Positions 49,698 to 60,464 of a DNA stretch of 64,000 bases are shown piece after piece. The stretch comes from Prorocentrum cordatum (lineage: Eukaryota; Sar; Dinophyceae; Prorocentrales; Prorocentraceae): assembly GCA_963575745.1 (NCBI GenBank), contig CAUYUJ010012180.1:247295-311294 (forward strand). The letters are read 5' to 3'. Each line of letters starts with the position of its first letter. Position 1 is the stretch's first letter. The notes beneath the pieces are model-generated. The model was given only the letters and a program-made list of their open reading frames with translations. It had not been told where the DNA came from and searched no databases. The position numbers were made by a program, and so were the translations under genes.

Positions 49698-49760
49698 CTG
49701 ATGCTGATGCTGATGCTGATGCTGATGCTGATGCTGATGCTGATGATGAGGAGGAGGAGA
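49428..49760. repeat. ATG/GAT microsatellite with CTGATG blocks
   Basis: About 160 bp of GATGATG followed by CTGATG and CTG units. It makes poly-Met, poly-Ser or poly-His frames. Confidence 0.95.
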
Positions 49761-51891
49761 AGGAGGAGGATGAGGAGGAAGACAGTTGCTTCGCGGCGGA
49801 GGCCGCGCAGGTGGGGTCCACCACCGGTATATCAAACCTGCTTGCGTTGCAGGGTACGCTCGACGAGGATGAGGACAGGTTGGCGGATCAGGAACCGCAG
49901 CGGCAGCGCTGTCAAGCAACAGCATCCGTAAAATCAGTATTTTCAGCAAATAGATCAACAGCAGCAGAAGAGCTCTGCTGGTCCTTCGCCTCCGCCCTCA
50001 CCTCCCTCTCCTGTCCTCGTCCCGCTTGTCCCCATATCTTATGGTTCCCCTCCCCTCCTCCCCTCCCGCCCTCCCGTCCCTCCCTATCCGCCTTTGTGTT
50101 TCCCTTCTCCTCTCCTTTCCTTCTTCTGCTCATATTCCGCTTGGCTTTCTCGTTCACCTTCTCCAGCCTCCCCAATTGCCTCCTCCTCTTCCTCCTCCTC
50201 GCCCTCGCTTCTGCTATCCTCCTTTTCCTCCCCCCTCAGCCTCTTCCTCTCCTCCTCCCTCTCCTTCTCCTCCTCCTCCTCCTCCTCCTCCTCCTCCTCC
50301 TCCTCCTCCTCCGCCCCGGGGGCGGGCACCTGTGCGTGGGGGGGGCGCGCCAGGGCCCTCGGGGCACTCAAATCCCCTTGGGTTGCTGGCCCTTGGTCGG
50401 CAACCACCCTCCGTAGGGGGGCGTTCGGGGGTTGGCGTCCTGGGCTCCCCCCCGGCTGGGCTCACCCCCCAGCCGGGGTCCCCAGGCCCCATCCCCCGCT
50501 CGCCGCCCCTGGGGGGCGGGTGGCGGGGCAGCTGGGCGGAGCACGGTCTCTTGCCCCTGCCCCGTGCGGAGCACGGGCTCCTGGAGCACGGGCTCCGGTC
50601 GGCAGTGAAGCGGAGCACGGGCTCCTGGAACACGGGCTCCTTCTACCTGCCGGCGGCAGGGCGCGCGGAGCACGGGCTCCTGGCGCGCCTTGCCCCCCCT
50701 TTTGGTGTTGCCGTCCCTCGTGGCGCCCTGTTGTTCACTCGCGATGGGAGTTGGCAAGCTCTGACGTGCTGAACCCATTTCACCGTGAGCTGTGCCTTTC
50801 TTCGTGGTGGGCGAGGTTCCCTGTCTTTGCGCTCGCTGTGCGCTGTCGCAGCGAGTTCGAGGGGCAGCCAGTGGGGCACGGCGCACCTTCGGGGCTTCCA
50901 GGGGTGCACGGGCACCCATTTTTCAGAGGTCCTCAGCGGTGGGGGTCGAGCTTACGTTGATTGAAAAAGAAAGCAAATCCTCCTCCTCCTCCTCCTCCTC
51001 CTCCTCCGCCTGCTGTCCTCCACATCCTCCTTCTCCCCCTCCTCTTCCTCCTCCCCCTCCCCTCATTCCTTCTCTTCCTTTTCCTGCTCCTCCCGGTGCC
51101 CCCTCCCCCATCATTTTCCATCCTCTTCCCAATTCGCATCACCTGCCGCCGGCCCAGATTCAGCGCCAGCGCTTCCAAACAAGCAGTTCCCGTCCGAGGC
51201 ACTTGGCACGAAACTTCGGGACACATGATGCATAATCAGAGGCCGTGGCTTGTGTTTTAGATTGGCTGTCACGAGCAATTTGGGAGTGTTTTGGGACTCC
51301 GATGGGACACTTTGCCAGATTCGGGCGTCCTTTTGGCGCTGAGATGGCCGCGGGGCCGCCGTTGAAGGGGTCGCAGGGATGATGTTGGGTGCATTTGGGG
51401 TGGATCCTGGTGTCTCTGGGCCCCCAGGAGACATGATTCTGGAACGTGGTAGCTACAGTTTTACGTGCGGGACCGATGTGAGGGCCCGTCAGTTTCCTGT
51501 GTTTGGGTTGGTGTAAGGGCCCTGTGACTTGGGAGACTAGTTGGCGTCGGCTCACGGCTTTCAACAGAATTGGGAAAGGCCAAGGATCACCCACGAACTG
51601 GGACACCTGTAAGCATTGACGCCCACGCGGCCCTGGGGTAGCCGCGTTTTCCACATGTTATGTCCCAGTTCCCTCGTCGTTTCGGCGGAGTTATTGGAGT
51701 CTCGGGTCCTCCTGAGGGAGGGAGGGAAGCCGAAAGGGAGGAGGGAGGAGGGAGGGAGGGAAGGAGGGGGGGAGGAAGGGAGGGAGGGAGGAAGGGAGGG
51801 AGGGGGGAGGGAGGAGGGAGGAGGGAGGAGAGCCCCCCTCGTCTCCTGCAGTCCCTCCTCTTCCTCTCCTCCTCGTCGCCCTGGCACGCAG
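49761..51891. other. Simple-sequence region without an identified gene
   Basis: Holds CCTCC tracts (50040-50315, 50975-51080), a GAGCACGGGCTCC minisatellite (50560-50690) and a GGGA tract (51712-51835). The part at 50760-50950 and 51200-51600 is ordinary spacer with only short frames. Confidence 0.45.
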
Positions 51892-52004
51892 GCGCCCGCG
51901 CACACACGATGGCGGGCCTGGCCGGCATCGGCGACCTCATGCTCACGTGCATGGGCGGCGCATCTCGCAACAAGGCGGTGGGCATAAAGATCGGCCCGGG
52001 CGAG
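51892..52004 (+). CDS. Exon of NAD-dependent glycerol-3-phosphate dehydrogenase
   Basis: Following an acceptor-like GGCACGCAG, the frame reads AHTMAGLAGIGDLMLTCMGG then SRNKAVGIKIGPGE. Bacterial-type (GpsA) enzymes carry a nearly identical stretch, LAGLGDLxLTC...SRNRxxGxxLGxG, in the C-terminal substrate-binding domain. The enzyme reduces dihydroxyacetone phosphate to glycerol 3-phosphate for lipid or osmolyte synthesis. Only this exon (about 38 codons) is seen; no NAD-binding GxGxWG exon or following exon was found in the window, so the rest is absent, in unrecognised exons, or this is a fragment. The 3' edge is uncertain (GGCGAG then CCGCCG). Confidence 0.65.
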
Positions 52005-52041
52005 CCGCCGCCCCCCCCCCCCCCAGGGATCCGACGCTCCA

Positions 52042-52211
52042 ACAAAACTTGAAGCAGCGGGATTTGGGCCTTCTTCGGCCTCCGGAGGCCCTCGCCGGGC
52101 CTCGGGAGCGTCAAAACACGACCCAGGACGAAAAGCCAGTCCCGGGGAAGTGGTCTAGACCTCCGGGGCCCACGCATCGAAAAAGATTGGAGCGGCAGGA
52201 TGTTTGGGCCC
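52042..52211 (+). repeat. Intronic-type dispersed repeat, copy 1
   Basis: The core (about 52070-52165: TTCGGCCTCC, GGACGAAAAGCC, GGTCTAGACCTCC) recurs at 57788-57880 in the intron of the PX gene. Similar 30-bp ends (AACTTGAAGCAGCGGGATTT and GATTGGAGCGGCAGGATGTT) flank it directly. Confidence 0.6.
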
Positions 52212-53060
52212 CGCGCGCCGCGGTTCTGGCCGTGTCCGACGACGGCGGCGACGGCGCCGGCGTCCCGCCGGCGACCCGCCGACGACGGCGATGGCGCCGC
52301 CGCTTTCTGTTCCTGCTCTTTGCCCTCCCCCCCCCAGCCCTCTCCCTCCCATTGCTCTTCGTGCTCCGTGTCTTTTTCCCGTCCATGCTCCTCAGGCCCC
52401 TCCTCCTCCTCCTCTTCCTCCTCCTCCTCCTCCCTCCTCCTCCCCCTCTTCCTCCTCCTCCTCCTCCTCCTCATCCTCATCCTTATCCTCATCCTCCTCC
52501 TCCTCCTCCTCCAGACGTTGGCAAGAGAAGACAGCGAGAACGTCAGAAGCCGCTGATATGTGTGAAGGGACGCATGGCACCCATCAGATTTGAGACAGCG
52601 TGCACGCAGCCCCACCCTCCACAAGCCGCTGGTCTTGCACACAAGGAGGACAAAGTGGAGTGCAGACAGTGTTTGCAGAAGTCCGCAAGGATCAGCTGAT
52701 TGAAGTGGTTGCGATCTCCTTGCACGTTCATTGCGGCAATGGGTGCCTCCAGCGCGTCGGGGTGAAGCCATTCGAGTGGGCGTCAAAAGCGCGCATGAGA
52801 GTCCCGCTTGCCAGTACTTTGAACACGTCGAGGGCTGGGGATGCACCGGCTTCGGAACCCCCCTTAGCAATCGGCAGGGCTCTGCAGGGCCTGGCCACTA
52901 AATGCCCGCGGAGTCTTTCCAAGAAAGGGTAATCACATCTCCGCAAGTTGCGCCCTGAGCTTGATCCTGGGACTTCGGCGCGTGCGAGTTTATCACTCTG
53001 CAAAAGGCTGCGCCGCGGGCAGGAGAAGCACGAGGCGGTAATCTGAGGGTACCACCTATG
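52212..53060. other. No gene seen
   Basis: CGG-rich segment, a CCT tract (52396-52512), then ordinary spacer with short frames. Confidence 0.4.
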
Positions 53061-53189
53061 CACCTACACCGATCCAGGCCAGGCTAATATTGGGCCCAGG
53101 ATCGGTGGACATTCCTTTCTGCCCAATCCACGAGGGCGTATACACCGATCCTGGGCCCAGGACGAGCTTGGCCAGGATCGATGTAGATG
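53061..53189. mobile_element. MITE-like inverted-repeat element
   Basis: Left arm 53061-53109 and right arm 53139-53189 are complementary over about 45 bases, with core GGGCCCAGGATCGGTG. Each arm also holds ACCGATCC / GGATCGGT palindromes, giving a double-palindrome structure. Confidence 0.75.
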
Positions 53190-53209
53190 AATAGCTGGCG
53201 TCCTCCCAG

Positions 53210-53245
53210 GCAGCGCGAATCATCTGATCGCCCCGGAGAGCTGTC
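53210..53245 (+). repeat. Short direct repeat with 53366-53402
   Basis: CGAATCATCTGATCGC followed by CGGAGAGC-like sequence occurs at both places. Confidence 0.6.
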
Positions 53246-53247
53246 TG

Positions 53248-53268
53248 CCCGTAGCTTTTGGCTCTCAG
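53248..53268 (+). other. Possible spliced-leader relic
   Basis: CCCGTAGCTTTTGGCTCTCAG is the leader with CA missing in the middle. The relic at 4712-4731 (GCAGCTTTTGGCTCATCG) lacks the same two bases. Confidence 0.5.
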
Positions 53269-55260
53269 TTCGGAGGGAGCTCAACAACCAGTCCACCGTC
53301 CCAAGAGGTGGGGGAGCCAGAACAAACTAGCACAGTGCAGATTGACCACGAGGCCAAAAAAGAGAGGGCGGCACGAATCATCTGATCGCTCTGGAGAGCA
53401 GGTCCTCCTGCTCCTGCCAGCCCGGCTGCGCGCCAGGGTGGCGCAGCACGGGCCGAGCCCGAGAGGCCAGACAGCCTTCCAGACCCCGGGCGCCATGTTT
53501 TTCCACAGCGTGGTGCCTGAGAGGTTTGGACTTTCACGGGGATGGGGGATTCATGGGGTAGGAGGAGGAGGAGGAGGAGGAGGAGGAGGAGGAGGAGCAG
53601 GAGGAGGAGGAGGAGGAGGAGGAGGTGGCAGAGGATGTGGAAGAGGAGGCGGAGGAGGAGGAGGAGGAGGTGGCGGCGGCGGCAGAGGAGGAGGAGGGAG
53701 GGAGGGAGGGAGGGAGGGAGGGAGGGAGGAGGAGGAGGAGGAGGAGGAGGAGGAGGAGGAGGAGGAGGAGGGGAGGAGGAGGAGCCGAGAGTTCGACCTC
53801 AAAGATGCTGCGTTCCGGCTATTCATCCTGAGCCGTTTTGTGGACGCTCTGGGGGCCCGGCGAGGTCCCCTGGAGGCGGAAAATGATCAAAACGGTCGGT
53901 CGTGATGTCTTTTCATGACCCAAAGGGATTTGGGGTAAGACTGGCTTGGCCTGTTGCCGATTGTCACGTGGACGTCACCCAGCTGTCGAGCGCAGCACTG
54001 CGTCGGCAGAGACACCCGCGGGGCCCGAACCGAGCGCCGACCCTGGCCTGATGCCATCCCGGTCGCGACCGCGCCTTGCCACGACCCTGGGCAACAACTA
54101 ACTCGTACGCCGCAGGGCCTGCCCGCGCGTACACCGCTTCGTACAGCACGTGTCGCGCACGGAGAAAAATGGCTCCAGTCCAGAGCAACGTCAGGAGCGG
54201 CTCGAAATTCGAAGTTCGAGGTTTCCATGCGTCTTCGTAGGTTCCCGGCGGGTTTCCAGCCTCGGGGGGGCATTCCAGCGGTTGCGCCTCGCCGAGGGCG
54301 TTCCAGGAGTGCCTGGATACGTAGCCCCGAACGGCTGTTGGAGAGCCGAGCTATGACCCGTAGACCAGGGGGGATCGGCCCAGGGGAGCATGCATGGACC
54401 CCCACACGCCCATGGATCGCCGATGGAGGCCCGACGTTTCCTCCTGTCCCTCGGGGCGGGAGGATCGAAGGAGAGTCAGTGGTTTGAGCAGAAACCTTTG
54501 GAGATCCGCACGGGTATTTTTCAGATCTGCTCCTTAGCGACACGCTGTGAAATGGAGTGTCTGAGATTCGTGTTCCAGAAGGGTCGGTGCTCGTTCGGTT
54601 GTGCGCGGGCGGGCCCGGTGGCGGTGCATGGACGGATTGGCGGGGTGTTGGGAGAGGCAGAGAGAGAGAGAGAGAGAGAGAAGAAACAAAAAAGCGAGAG
54701 CGAGAGAGCGAGAGAGAGAGAGATTGAGAAAGAGAGAGACAGAGGATAACAAATCTTACAAACATCGAGAACTAACAAGACTCGTGTGCCAGAAAGGGCC
54801 TCACCTTCGGCGCACATTGCCCTCGGGCGGAAGTCCAGCGGGTGCCGGCGGAGGTAAATAAAAATATGTGCGCCCAAAGCGCCAAAACCTCGATCCCCGA
54901 GTGGCTATGGGAGGCATTCGCGATTGAAACAGCCACACACCCGCGGGGCGCAAGCAACGCTTAGAATTCCCCCAAACACCCGTAGGGGCAAGGAGGAGAG
55001 AGGCAACGCAAGGAAGAGAGAGGGAGGGCAAGAGGAAGGGAGGGAAGAGAGGAAGCGAGGAGAGGCCGAGAGGGGCAACGGGACGGCACCTTACACCCCA
55101 GGGGCGCGGCGCCCCGCTGGGGCGGCATGCCTTCGAAGAGGACCACCCGCGGCCTGGCCACGACGGGCTTACGGCTGCCGCACGCCGGCGGCCCCTCCAG
55201 TGACCTGCTCGTCTCCACCCGGCCTCCAGCCGAGCTCCTCCAATCTCGAAGAAGAGAAAC
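53269..55260. other. No identified gene; GGA, GGGA and GA tracts
   Basis: GGA/GGGA tracts at 53561-53775, a GA tract at 54658-54745, and mixed spacer. Frames here are low-complexity or short. Confidence 0.45.
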
Positions 55261-55268
55261 GCCGTAAA

Positions 55269-55395
55269 CATAAACTTGTGGCGCTCCGCGCGGATATCTT
55301 GGATCCGCGCTGAGCCCCCCCCCCCCCAGGCGGCGCCTCCGAGGGGGGTCCAGCGCAGATCCGAGAAATGCGCGCAGACCATCAAAAGTTTATGT
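55269..55395. repeat. Diverged long hairpin, CATAAACT family
   Basis: Starts CATAAACTTGTGGCGCTCC and ends with AAAAGTTTATG; arms also share GATATCTTGGATCCGCGC with its partner. Related to 23623-23764. Confidence 0.7.
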
Positions 55396-57050
55396 TTCGG
55401 CCGTTTTTTCTTCTTCTATCCAGCTCTGCGTCGGAGACCCTCATCCCACGGCAGAGCTCCACCAGCTCCGCGCAGGAGTTCGAGACACTCCGCTCGCGGA
55501 CGAGACACCCGGGCTGACCGCTAGGTTGATCAGGGTCGTCCTCTAGGGGGCAGCGCCGGGGACCTGCTGGGCCAGCGCCGCAGCGGCAGCCGTGGAGCGC
55601 TTCTGGCCAGCACGCAGAGCCACGTTCTCCTCGCCATTTTTCTTCCTCCGGGACGCTCTGGCTCTCGCCATCCCACGGCTCCGCATCACGTCCAGCAGCC
55701 GGAGGGGCTTTGACTCCAGCAGTATCACATCCAGCGGCCAGTGCAGGCGCCTTCGCAGCAGTCTTGGCCTCGCGACGCCCTGCCTTCTTGCGGGAGCATT
55801 GAGCACGACGGGCAGCCCGCAGCATGTCCGCCAGGACGGCAGGTTCCTCGTACCAGCGGGCACTCCGGAACGCGGTCGAGGCTCGGCCTCCACCATCGGC
55901 CGGACGAGCACGCCCCTGACAGCAGCGGCACCCGCCTGGATGACGCGGCGAGGCGCCTTCGCTTCGCAAGCTGCGCGGACGGCGGCCGCGAGCAGCGGCA
56001 CCCTCCGCAGACATGACGGCGGCCGCGAGCAGCGGCACCCTCCGCAGACATGGCTCCTGTGAGGTACTTGGGGGGATGAAGTGCCTGCGGCAATCGCCAG
56101 GGACGGCACTTTGGGTGAGGAGGGGAGAGCCTCGCAGGCGAAGGACAGACCCCCTCCTCCGACCCCCTCGACTCCTCCGAACCTCGCAGGCGGCCCTGCC
56201 CCACCGCGCCACCCGCGCGCGCGGCGCCGCGGCGCAGCCACGGCGCAGCCACGGCGCAGCCGCGGCGCAGCCACGGCGCAGCCACGGCGCGCCGCGTGTG
56301 CGGGCCGCGCGCGCGCCGCTTCGCCCTCCGCGCCGCGCGTGTGCAGGCCGCGTGCGCGCCGCGGGCGCCGCGGGCGCCGCGCGGCGCGGCGCCGCGGCGG
56401 ACGCCCGCCGCGCTGGTGGACGCCATGCCGCAGGGCCCCGTCTTCCGCGGCGGCGGGGCCGGCGCCGCGGTGCCGCCGGGGCCAGCGGCGCGCGGGGAAA
56501 GCGGCGACGCGGTGGCGGCTGACCAGGCGGCGGAGGCCAGGGCTCATCTCTTCGATCGACTCCGATTCCGATTCGATTCGACCTCGGATTCCGATCTCGA
56601 ACTCGGTTTCCCAGCGGAGGCCTTACGGGCCTGCCGATGTCCGCCGGTCCGATTTCTCCCCACGTGGCTGCCAATGTTTGCTGGGCCGATGTATGTCGAT
56701 CGCAGGCCCGACTTGTCGATGCGGTTCTGGGCACTCCTGGAGGAGGCCGCGGGCGAGGGGCGGTGGCCGCGCTCGGAGCCGACGGGCGGGGGCGTGCGGC
56801 TGCTCGAGGAGCTCCACGCTCTGCGCGGGAGTGGTGGGTCTGGCGCAGACGGGTCGGCGGCGAGAGGTGCACTCGTCCATACCTTCTGTGCACTTGTAAG
56901 TCGGGCACGTCCCTCTACAGGAGGAAGATTCGAAAATGGTCAAAAAATGAGATGGGGACGCTTTTGGGACTATTTTTGATGATTGCTTTTAATATCAAAG
57001 ACGCCCAAAATCCGCCTGTAGGAGGACACGCCCGACCTAAGTGTACTTAG
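55396..57050. other. GC-rich region, no certain gene
   Basis: Long overlapping frames on both strands reflect GCC/GCG repetition (CGGCGCAGCCA repeats at 56229-56290). A possible exon on the + strand at 56704-56870 (PDLSMRFWALLEEAAGEGRW) follows GATCGCAG but is unconfirmed. Confidence 0.4.
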
Positions 57051-57366
57051 TAGTGGGCCCTGGAAGCGGCAGGGCCGCTTTTCGGATGCAGCCTTTTTTA
57101 CAACACCTGCCTCTTGATCGCGACAACGGCAGAGAGCGATTCACCGAAACGATCTGGGCAGTCGTTGGACCCGAAGGCCGTTCGGGACCGGTTCTGGAAC
57201 AGTTCGGATCCGGCTTACGATGGTGATCAGGAGCAGGCCTCCGCCGGGGGGGAAACGAAAACGGTAAAGCAACGGCGCCAGAAACGTCAAAAGACAGCGT
57301 CAGAAACGGTAAAGCAGATGGAACATGAACGTTTAACAAATTCATTGTCGCTTCCAGGGCCCACTA
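57051..57366. mobile_element. MITE with TA target duplication
   Basis: Perfect 18-bp inverted ends TAGTGGGCCCTGGAAGCG. The outermost TA on both sides fits a TA target duplication, as in Tc1/mariner-type elements. The 280-bp inside has no transposase and two AAACGGTAAAGCA repeats (57258 and 57304). Confidence 0.85.
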
Positions 57367-57583
57367 TGATTGTATACTATTGTGTTCAGTAGTACTCAAC
57401 TCGAGCAGGGGGGGGGGGCGCGACATATTGCACAGGCGACAGCGGTTGGATATGAAGAAGGCTACGCAAGTGTATCCGCGCGCACCTATTGCATCCAGCG
57501 CCCAAGCTATTGCGTCCAGGCGCCACTTAATGCTTTTCTATCCATGGACCCATCTGCGCCAGACCCACTACTCTGGCTTACAG

Positions 57584-57718
57584 GAGCCGCTGCTGGCGGT
57601 GAGGATACCTCGCTTCCAGGCCCGCGGCGCGCTCGGCGCGCACGTCGCCTACGCCATCGTCGTCGAGCAGCCCGGGGCCACGAGCACCGTGGAGAAGCGC
57701 TACTCCGAGTTCTCCAAA
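57584..57718 (+). CDS. PX-domain protein, exon (first half of PX)
   Basis: After the acceptor-like GGCTTACAG the frame reads EPLLAVRIPRFQARG then HVAYAIVVEQPGATSTVEKR and YSEFSK. PX domains start with a strand of this kind and carry a phosphoinositide-binding RYSEF motif, so the protein probably docks on endosomal or other membranes. The exon ends near AAAG; the second half is at about 58164. Other exons of the gene are not identified. Confidence 0.6.
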
Positions 57719-58163
57719 GAGGAGGGCGAGGATCCAGACCCCCTCGCTTTGTCAAGGGATTACGTCGGAAGGTTTCTTGCCGTTCTCGGCCTCCAGGGGC
57801 CCTCGCCAGGCCCCGGGCAGTCAAACATCGGCCCGGGGCGAAAAGCCCGTTCCGGGGACGGGGTCCAGACCTCCAGGGGTTCACGATGTGAGAAAATCAC
57901 GACGTAAGAGTTCTGGAGTCGCCAGGTTCTGCCAGCTCCACGACGAGCTCGCCAATCGAGGAACAAAGAATTGCTGAAACATGGATTCTCGGAGCTCCGC
58001 GCAGATCTCTTGGATCGGCGTTGGGCCCTCCTTGGTGGGGCCTCTGGCGCCGCCCCTGGCGCGCTCCGCGCGCCTGGGAGGGTGGTCAGCAACGGTCCAA
58101 GAAATTCGAGCGGACCTTCGAGAAGTTGTGTTGATGTTGTTGCTCCTGTTCCTCTGGAGAAGC
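57719..58163 (+). other. Intron of the PX gene, built from repeats
   Basis: Contains the dispersed repeat also found at 52042-52211 (57788-57880) and a diverged CATAAACT-type hairpin (57980-58130). It ends CCTCTGGAG. An intron made of an inverted-repeat element fits the introner idea known in dinoflagellates. Confidence 0.5.
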
Positions 58164-58310
58164 CGTTCGCCCCCACTCTGTGCTCCCTGCCCGACTGGCG
58201 CGCGCTGGCCAATTTCAGCCCGCAGTTCCTGGAGCGGAGGCGGCAGCAGCTGGAGGCGTACCTGTCCTTCCTGTGCCTGCACACGCTGGTGCTCCTCGAC
58301 GGCGCTATCC
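58164..58310 (+). CDS. PX-domain protein, exon (second half of PX)
   Basis: The frame reads KPFAPTLCSLPDWRALANFS then PQFLERRRQQLEAYLSFLCL and HTLVLLDG. The FLERRRQQLEAYL helix with its Arg pair is the usual end of a PX domain. It runs on into a GGA microsatellite (58355-58460), so the exon must end before that. A later open stretch (58999-59190, VTVQMATAHVLCDAPRVAAG) after TCGAACAG might be a further exon. Confidence 0.55.
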
Positions 58311-58477
58311 TCGGAGCAGGGCGAGTTGAGACAACGGCAGCTCCAAACCGGTCCCCAGAGGAGGAGGAGGAGGAGGAGGAGGAGGAGGAGGAGGAGGAAG
58401 AGGAGGAGGAGGAGGAGGAGGAGGAGGAGGAGGAGGAGGAGGAGGAGGAGGAGGAGGGGGAGGAGGCCCAGGATCCC

Positions 58478-58580
58478 CGGATCCCAAACGCACCAGTTTC
58501 CCGAGCCGAGTCCAGCCGTGGCGACGGGGGGGCCCACCGCAGGCCAACTGCCGCTGTCTCGGCTCGCCCTCCTCTGATGT
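58478..58580 (-). repeat. Dispersed repeat, inverted partner of 37411-37520
   Basis: Its reverse complement shares CCAAACGCACCAGTTT and CCAGCCGTGGCGACG with the partner. Confidence 0.6.
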
Positions 58581-58666
58581 CTGGCGCTGGCTCGCCCTGG
58601 AGCTCGTCACACAGGTGCGGGCGGGGCCAGGACTACGATGTTCCAACCTACTCTAGCCTTGAGCAC

Positions 58667-58800
58667 CAGAAACAATTTCGAGCACCCCAAAAAGTGCCGA
58701 AGCTCGAAAGTCTTCACGTGTCGGGCCCTGGGAGACACTCGTCCGACACTGATTCGACACTGTTTCGATACTTTTCCGGGTGCTCGAAATTATTTTTGGG
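58667..58800. mobile_element. Short inverted-repeat element
   Basis: AATTTCGAGCACCC (58674-58687) and GGGTGCTCGAAATT (58778-58791) with flanking A/T runs form about a 20-pair stem. Confidence 0.65.
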
Positions 58801-58998
58801 ATGTAGTCCTTAAGTACGATGGGGGCAACACAAGGCTAGGACAGGGATGAATCATTCCATAGCGTCCTGGAACGCTCTCAGAGCCTTCCGGAACGCTCTG
58901 AGAAGGCCGTGGCGCCCGGTACGTTCTTCACAACCGCCGGATCTGAGAGATCGCCGAGTCATCTTGGTCCTGTCTTGTCCTCGTCCTGGCTTCGTCGA

Positions 58999-59370
58999 AC
59001 AGGTGACCGTCCAGATGGCCACTGCGCACGTCCTCTGCGACGCCCCGCGCGTGGCCGCAGGCATCCGGGACCTGGAGGCGCTCCTGGCCGTCGGCCAGCC
59101 GGCCGAGGGGTGTGCCCACCCGCTCGTCTTGGGCGCGCTGCGCGCCGCACTGGCGGACCCCGGCGTGCCGGATGAGGCGCCAGAGGGAGGAGGAGGAGGA
59201 GGAGGAGGAGGTAGGAGGTAGGAGAAGGGAGTGGAGAAGGAGGTGGGGGATGAGGACGAGGAGGGGGTGGAGAAGGAGGAGAGAGATGAGGACGAGGGAG
59301 GAGGAGGAGGAGAAGGAGGAGAAAGAGGAGGAGGAGGAGAAGAAGGAGGTCCGTAGACATTTGGGCTAAA
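58999..59370. other. Possible exon then GGA tract
   Basis: See the PX entry for the exon-like part. GGA/GAG triplets fill 59185-59350. Confidence 0.35.
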
Positions 59371-59839
59371 ATCCGTGTAGAATTGTGGCTCAGAGACTTG
59401 AAGTTGGCAAGGGGACTGGCGGCCCCAACAGCTACCTTTCTTTTTACAAGCTAGAAGAGGTATAGCATCTGCCCGGTGTTGTAACGTACACGTACCCCAG
59501 ACATGGCGCGACGACAAGGAAGGATTCTCTTGCGTGCGTGCATGGATCTTGTCGTTATCACTGGCATTTTCATAGTCGCACAAAGTGCTGGACACGTGAT
59601 GGGTATTTCAAGCCCCCGCCATGGAAAGGAGGGAAACCAGTGGGCGGCAGATGGAAGAAGGGACCACCGCAGAATGCTTGGTTCGACTCCAGCGAGGGCT
59701 GTCAGAACGGCTCTCCTTTGGAAAGCCGCGGTTGAGGATGCAATGCTGTTTCAGAAGATGACTGGCACAGACCAGTCTTGCTCACAAGGCCCGTGAGCAG
59801 CTCGCAAGGCCCGTGAGGCCCTCGACAAAGCAGCACAAC

Positions 59840-60292
59840 ATGAAGGATGTGTTATTAATGGCTACATGGCTACATACAGCGGAACAGGATACGACATACC
59901 AGGCACGGCTGGCAGCTGAAGCTGAAGCGGACTACCAACATCTCCTGCAACAGTCTTTCAATCATACCGCGAATGCGCCCAAAGATGTTGCGAAGATCAA
60001 GGTCTCAGCTTTCTTGTCGGTGCAGGAGGAGGGCGGCCTCGAGCGCATCGTTCGTTTCGACGACGGCGAAGAATTCAAGCTCGACCAATACGACTGCAGC
60101 CAGGAAGAAATCGATCAATGGCAGCAGCATGAGAAAAGGATGCTTCTAAGCTCGCAAGCATATTGCGACAGCCGTCGGACCTTCGGCGACAGACTTGGCA
60201 GCGCAACAACAGACAATGTAATAGTATCGCACACGGATGGGACCTCAGGCCAGACGTGCGGCAGAGGGAGCAGCAGCAGGAAGCGGCGCTGA
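59840..60292 (+). CDS. Unrecognised ORF in a lower-GC island
   Basis: ATG 59840 (MKDVLLMATWLHTAEQDTTY) gives 150 residues with an EEIDQWQQHEKRMLLSSQ helix and GLERIVRFDDGEEFKLDQYD core. Adjacent frames (60465-60857, 60871-61056) also look like normal protein but in other phases, so this may be a decayed multi-frame gene or exons. No family recognised and no spliced-leader relic seen. Confidence 0.4.
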   Translation: MKDVLLMATWLHTAEQDTTYQARLAAEAEADYQHLLQQSFNHTANAPKDVAKIKVSAFLSVQEEGGLERIVRFDDGEEFKLDQYDCSQEEIDQWQQHEKRMLLSSQAYCDSRRTFGDRLGSATTDNVIVSHTDGTSGQTCGRGSSSRKRR

Positions 60293-60464
60293 ACCCACTC
60301 GAGGCGAGCAAGTATCTCCAGGCCAGGAATCACCACCTCCGCGAAAGGAACTGCCTGTTGCAGGGAATGCTGGGTCAGGATCTGCCTCATCGCCATCGGG
60401 CCCAGCGAAACCATCTGTGCCCCAAAAGCTGTAGGCGAAATGCGGGCAGATAGCACACAATGGG

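Noticed and set aside
49428-49760. Poly-Met, poly-Ser and poly-His proteins
   Set aside because: Microsatellite artefact.
55382-56908. Minus-strand ORF of about 508 codons
   Set aside because: It is Ala/Arg/Pro-rich from GCC/GCG repeats and overlaps open frames on the other strand, with no recognisable domain.
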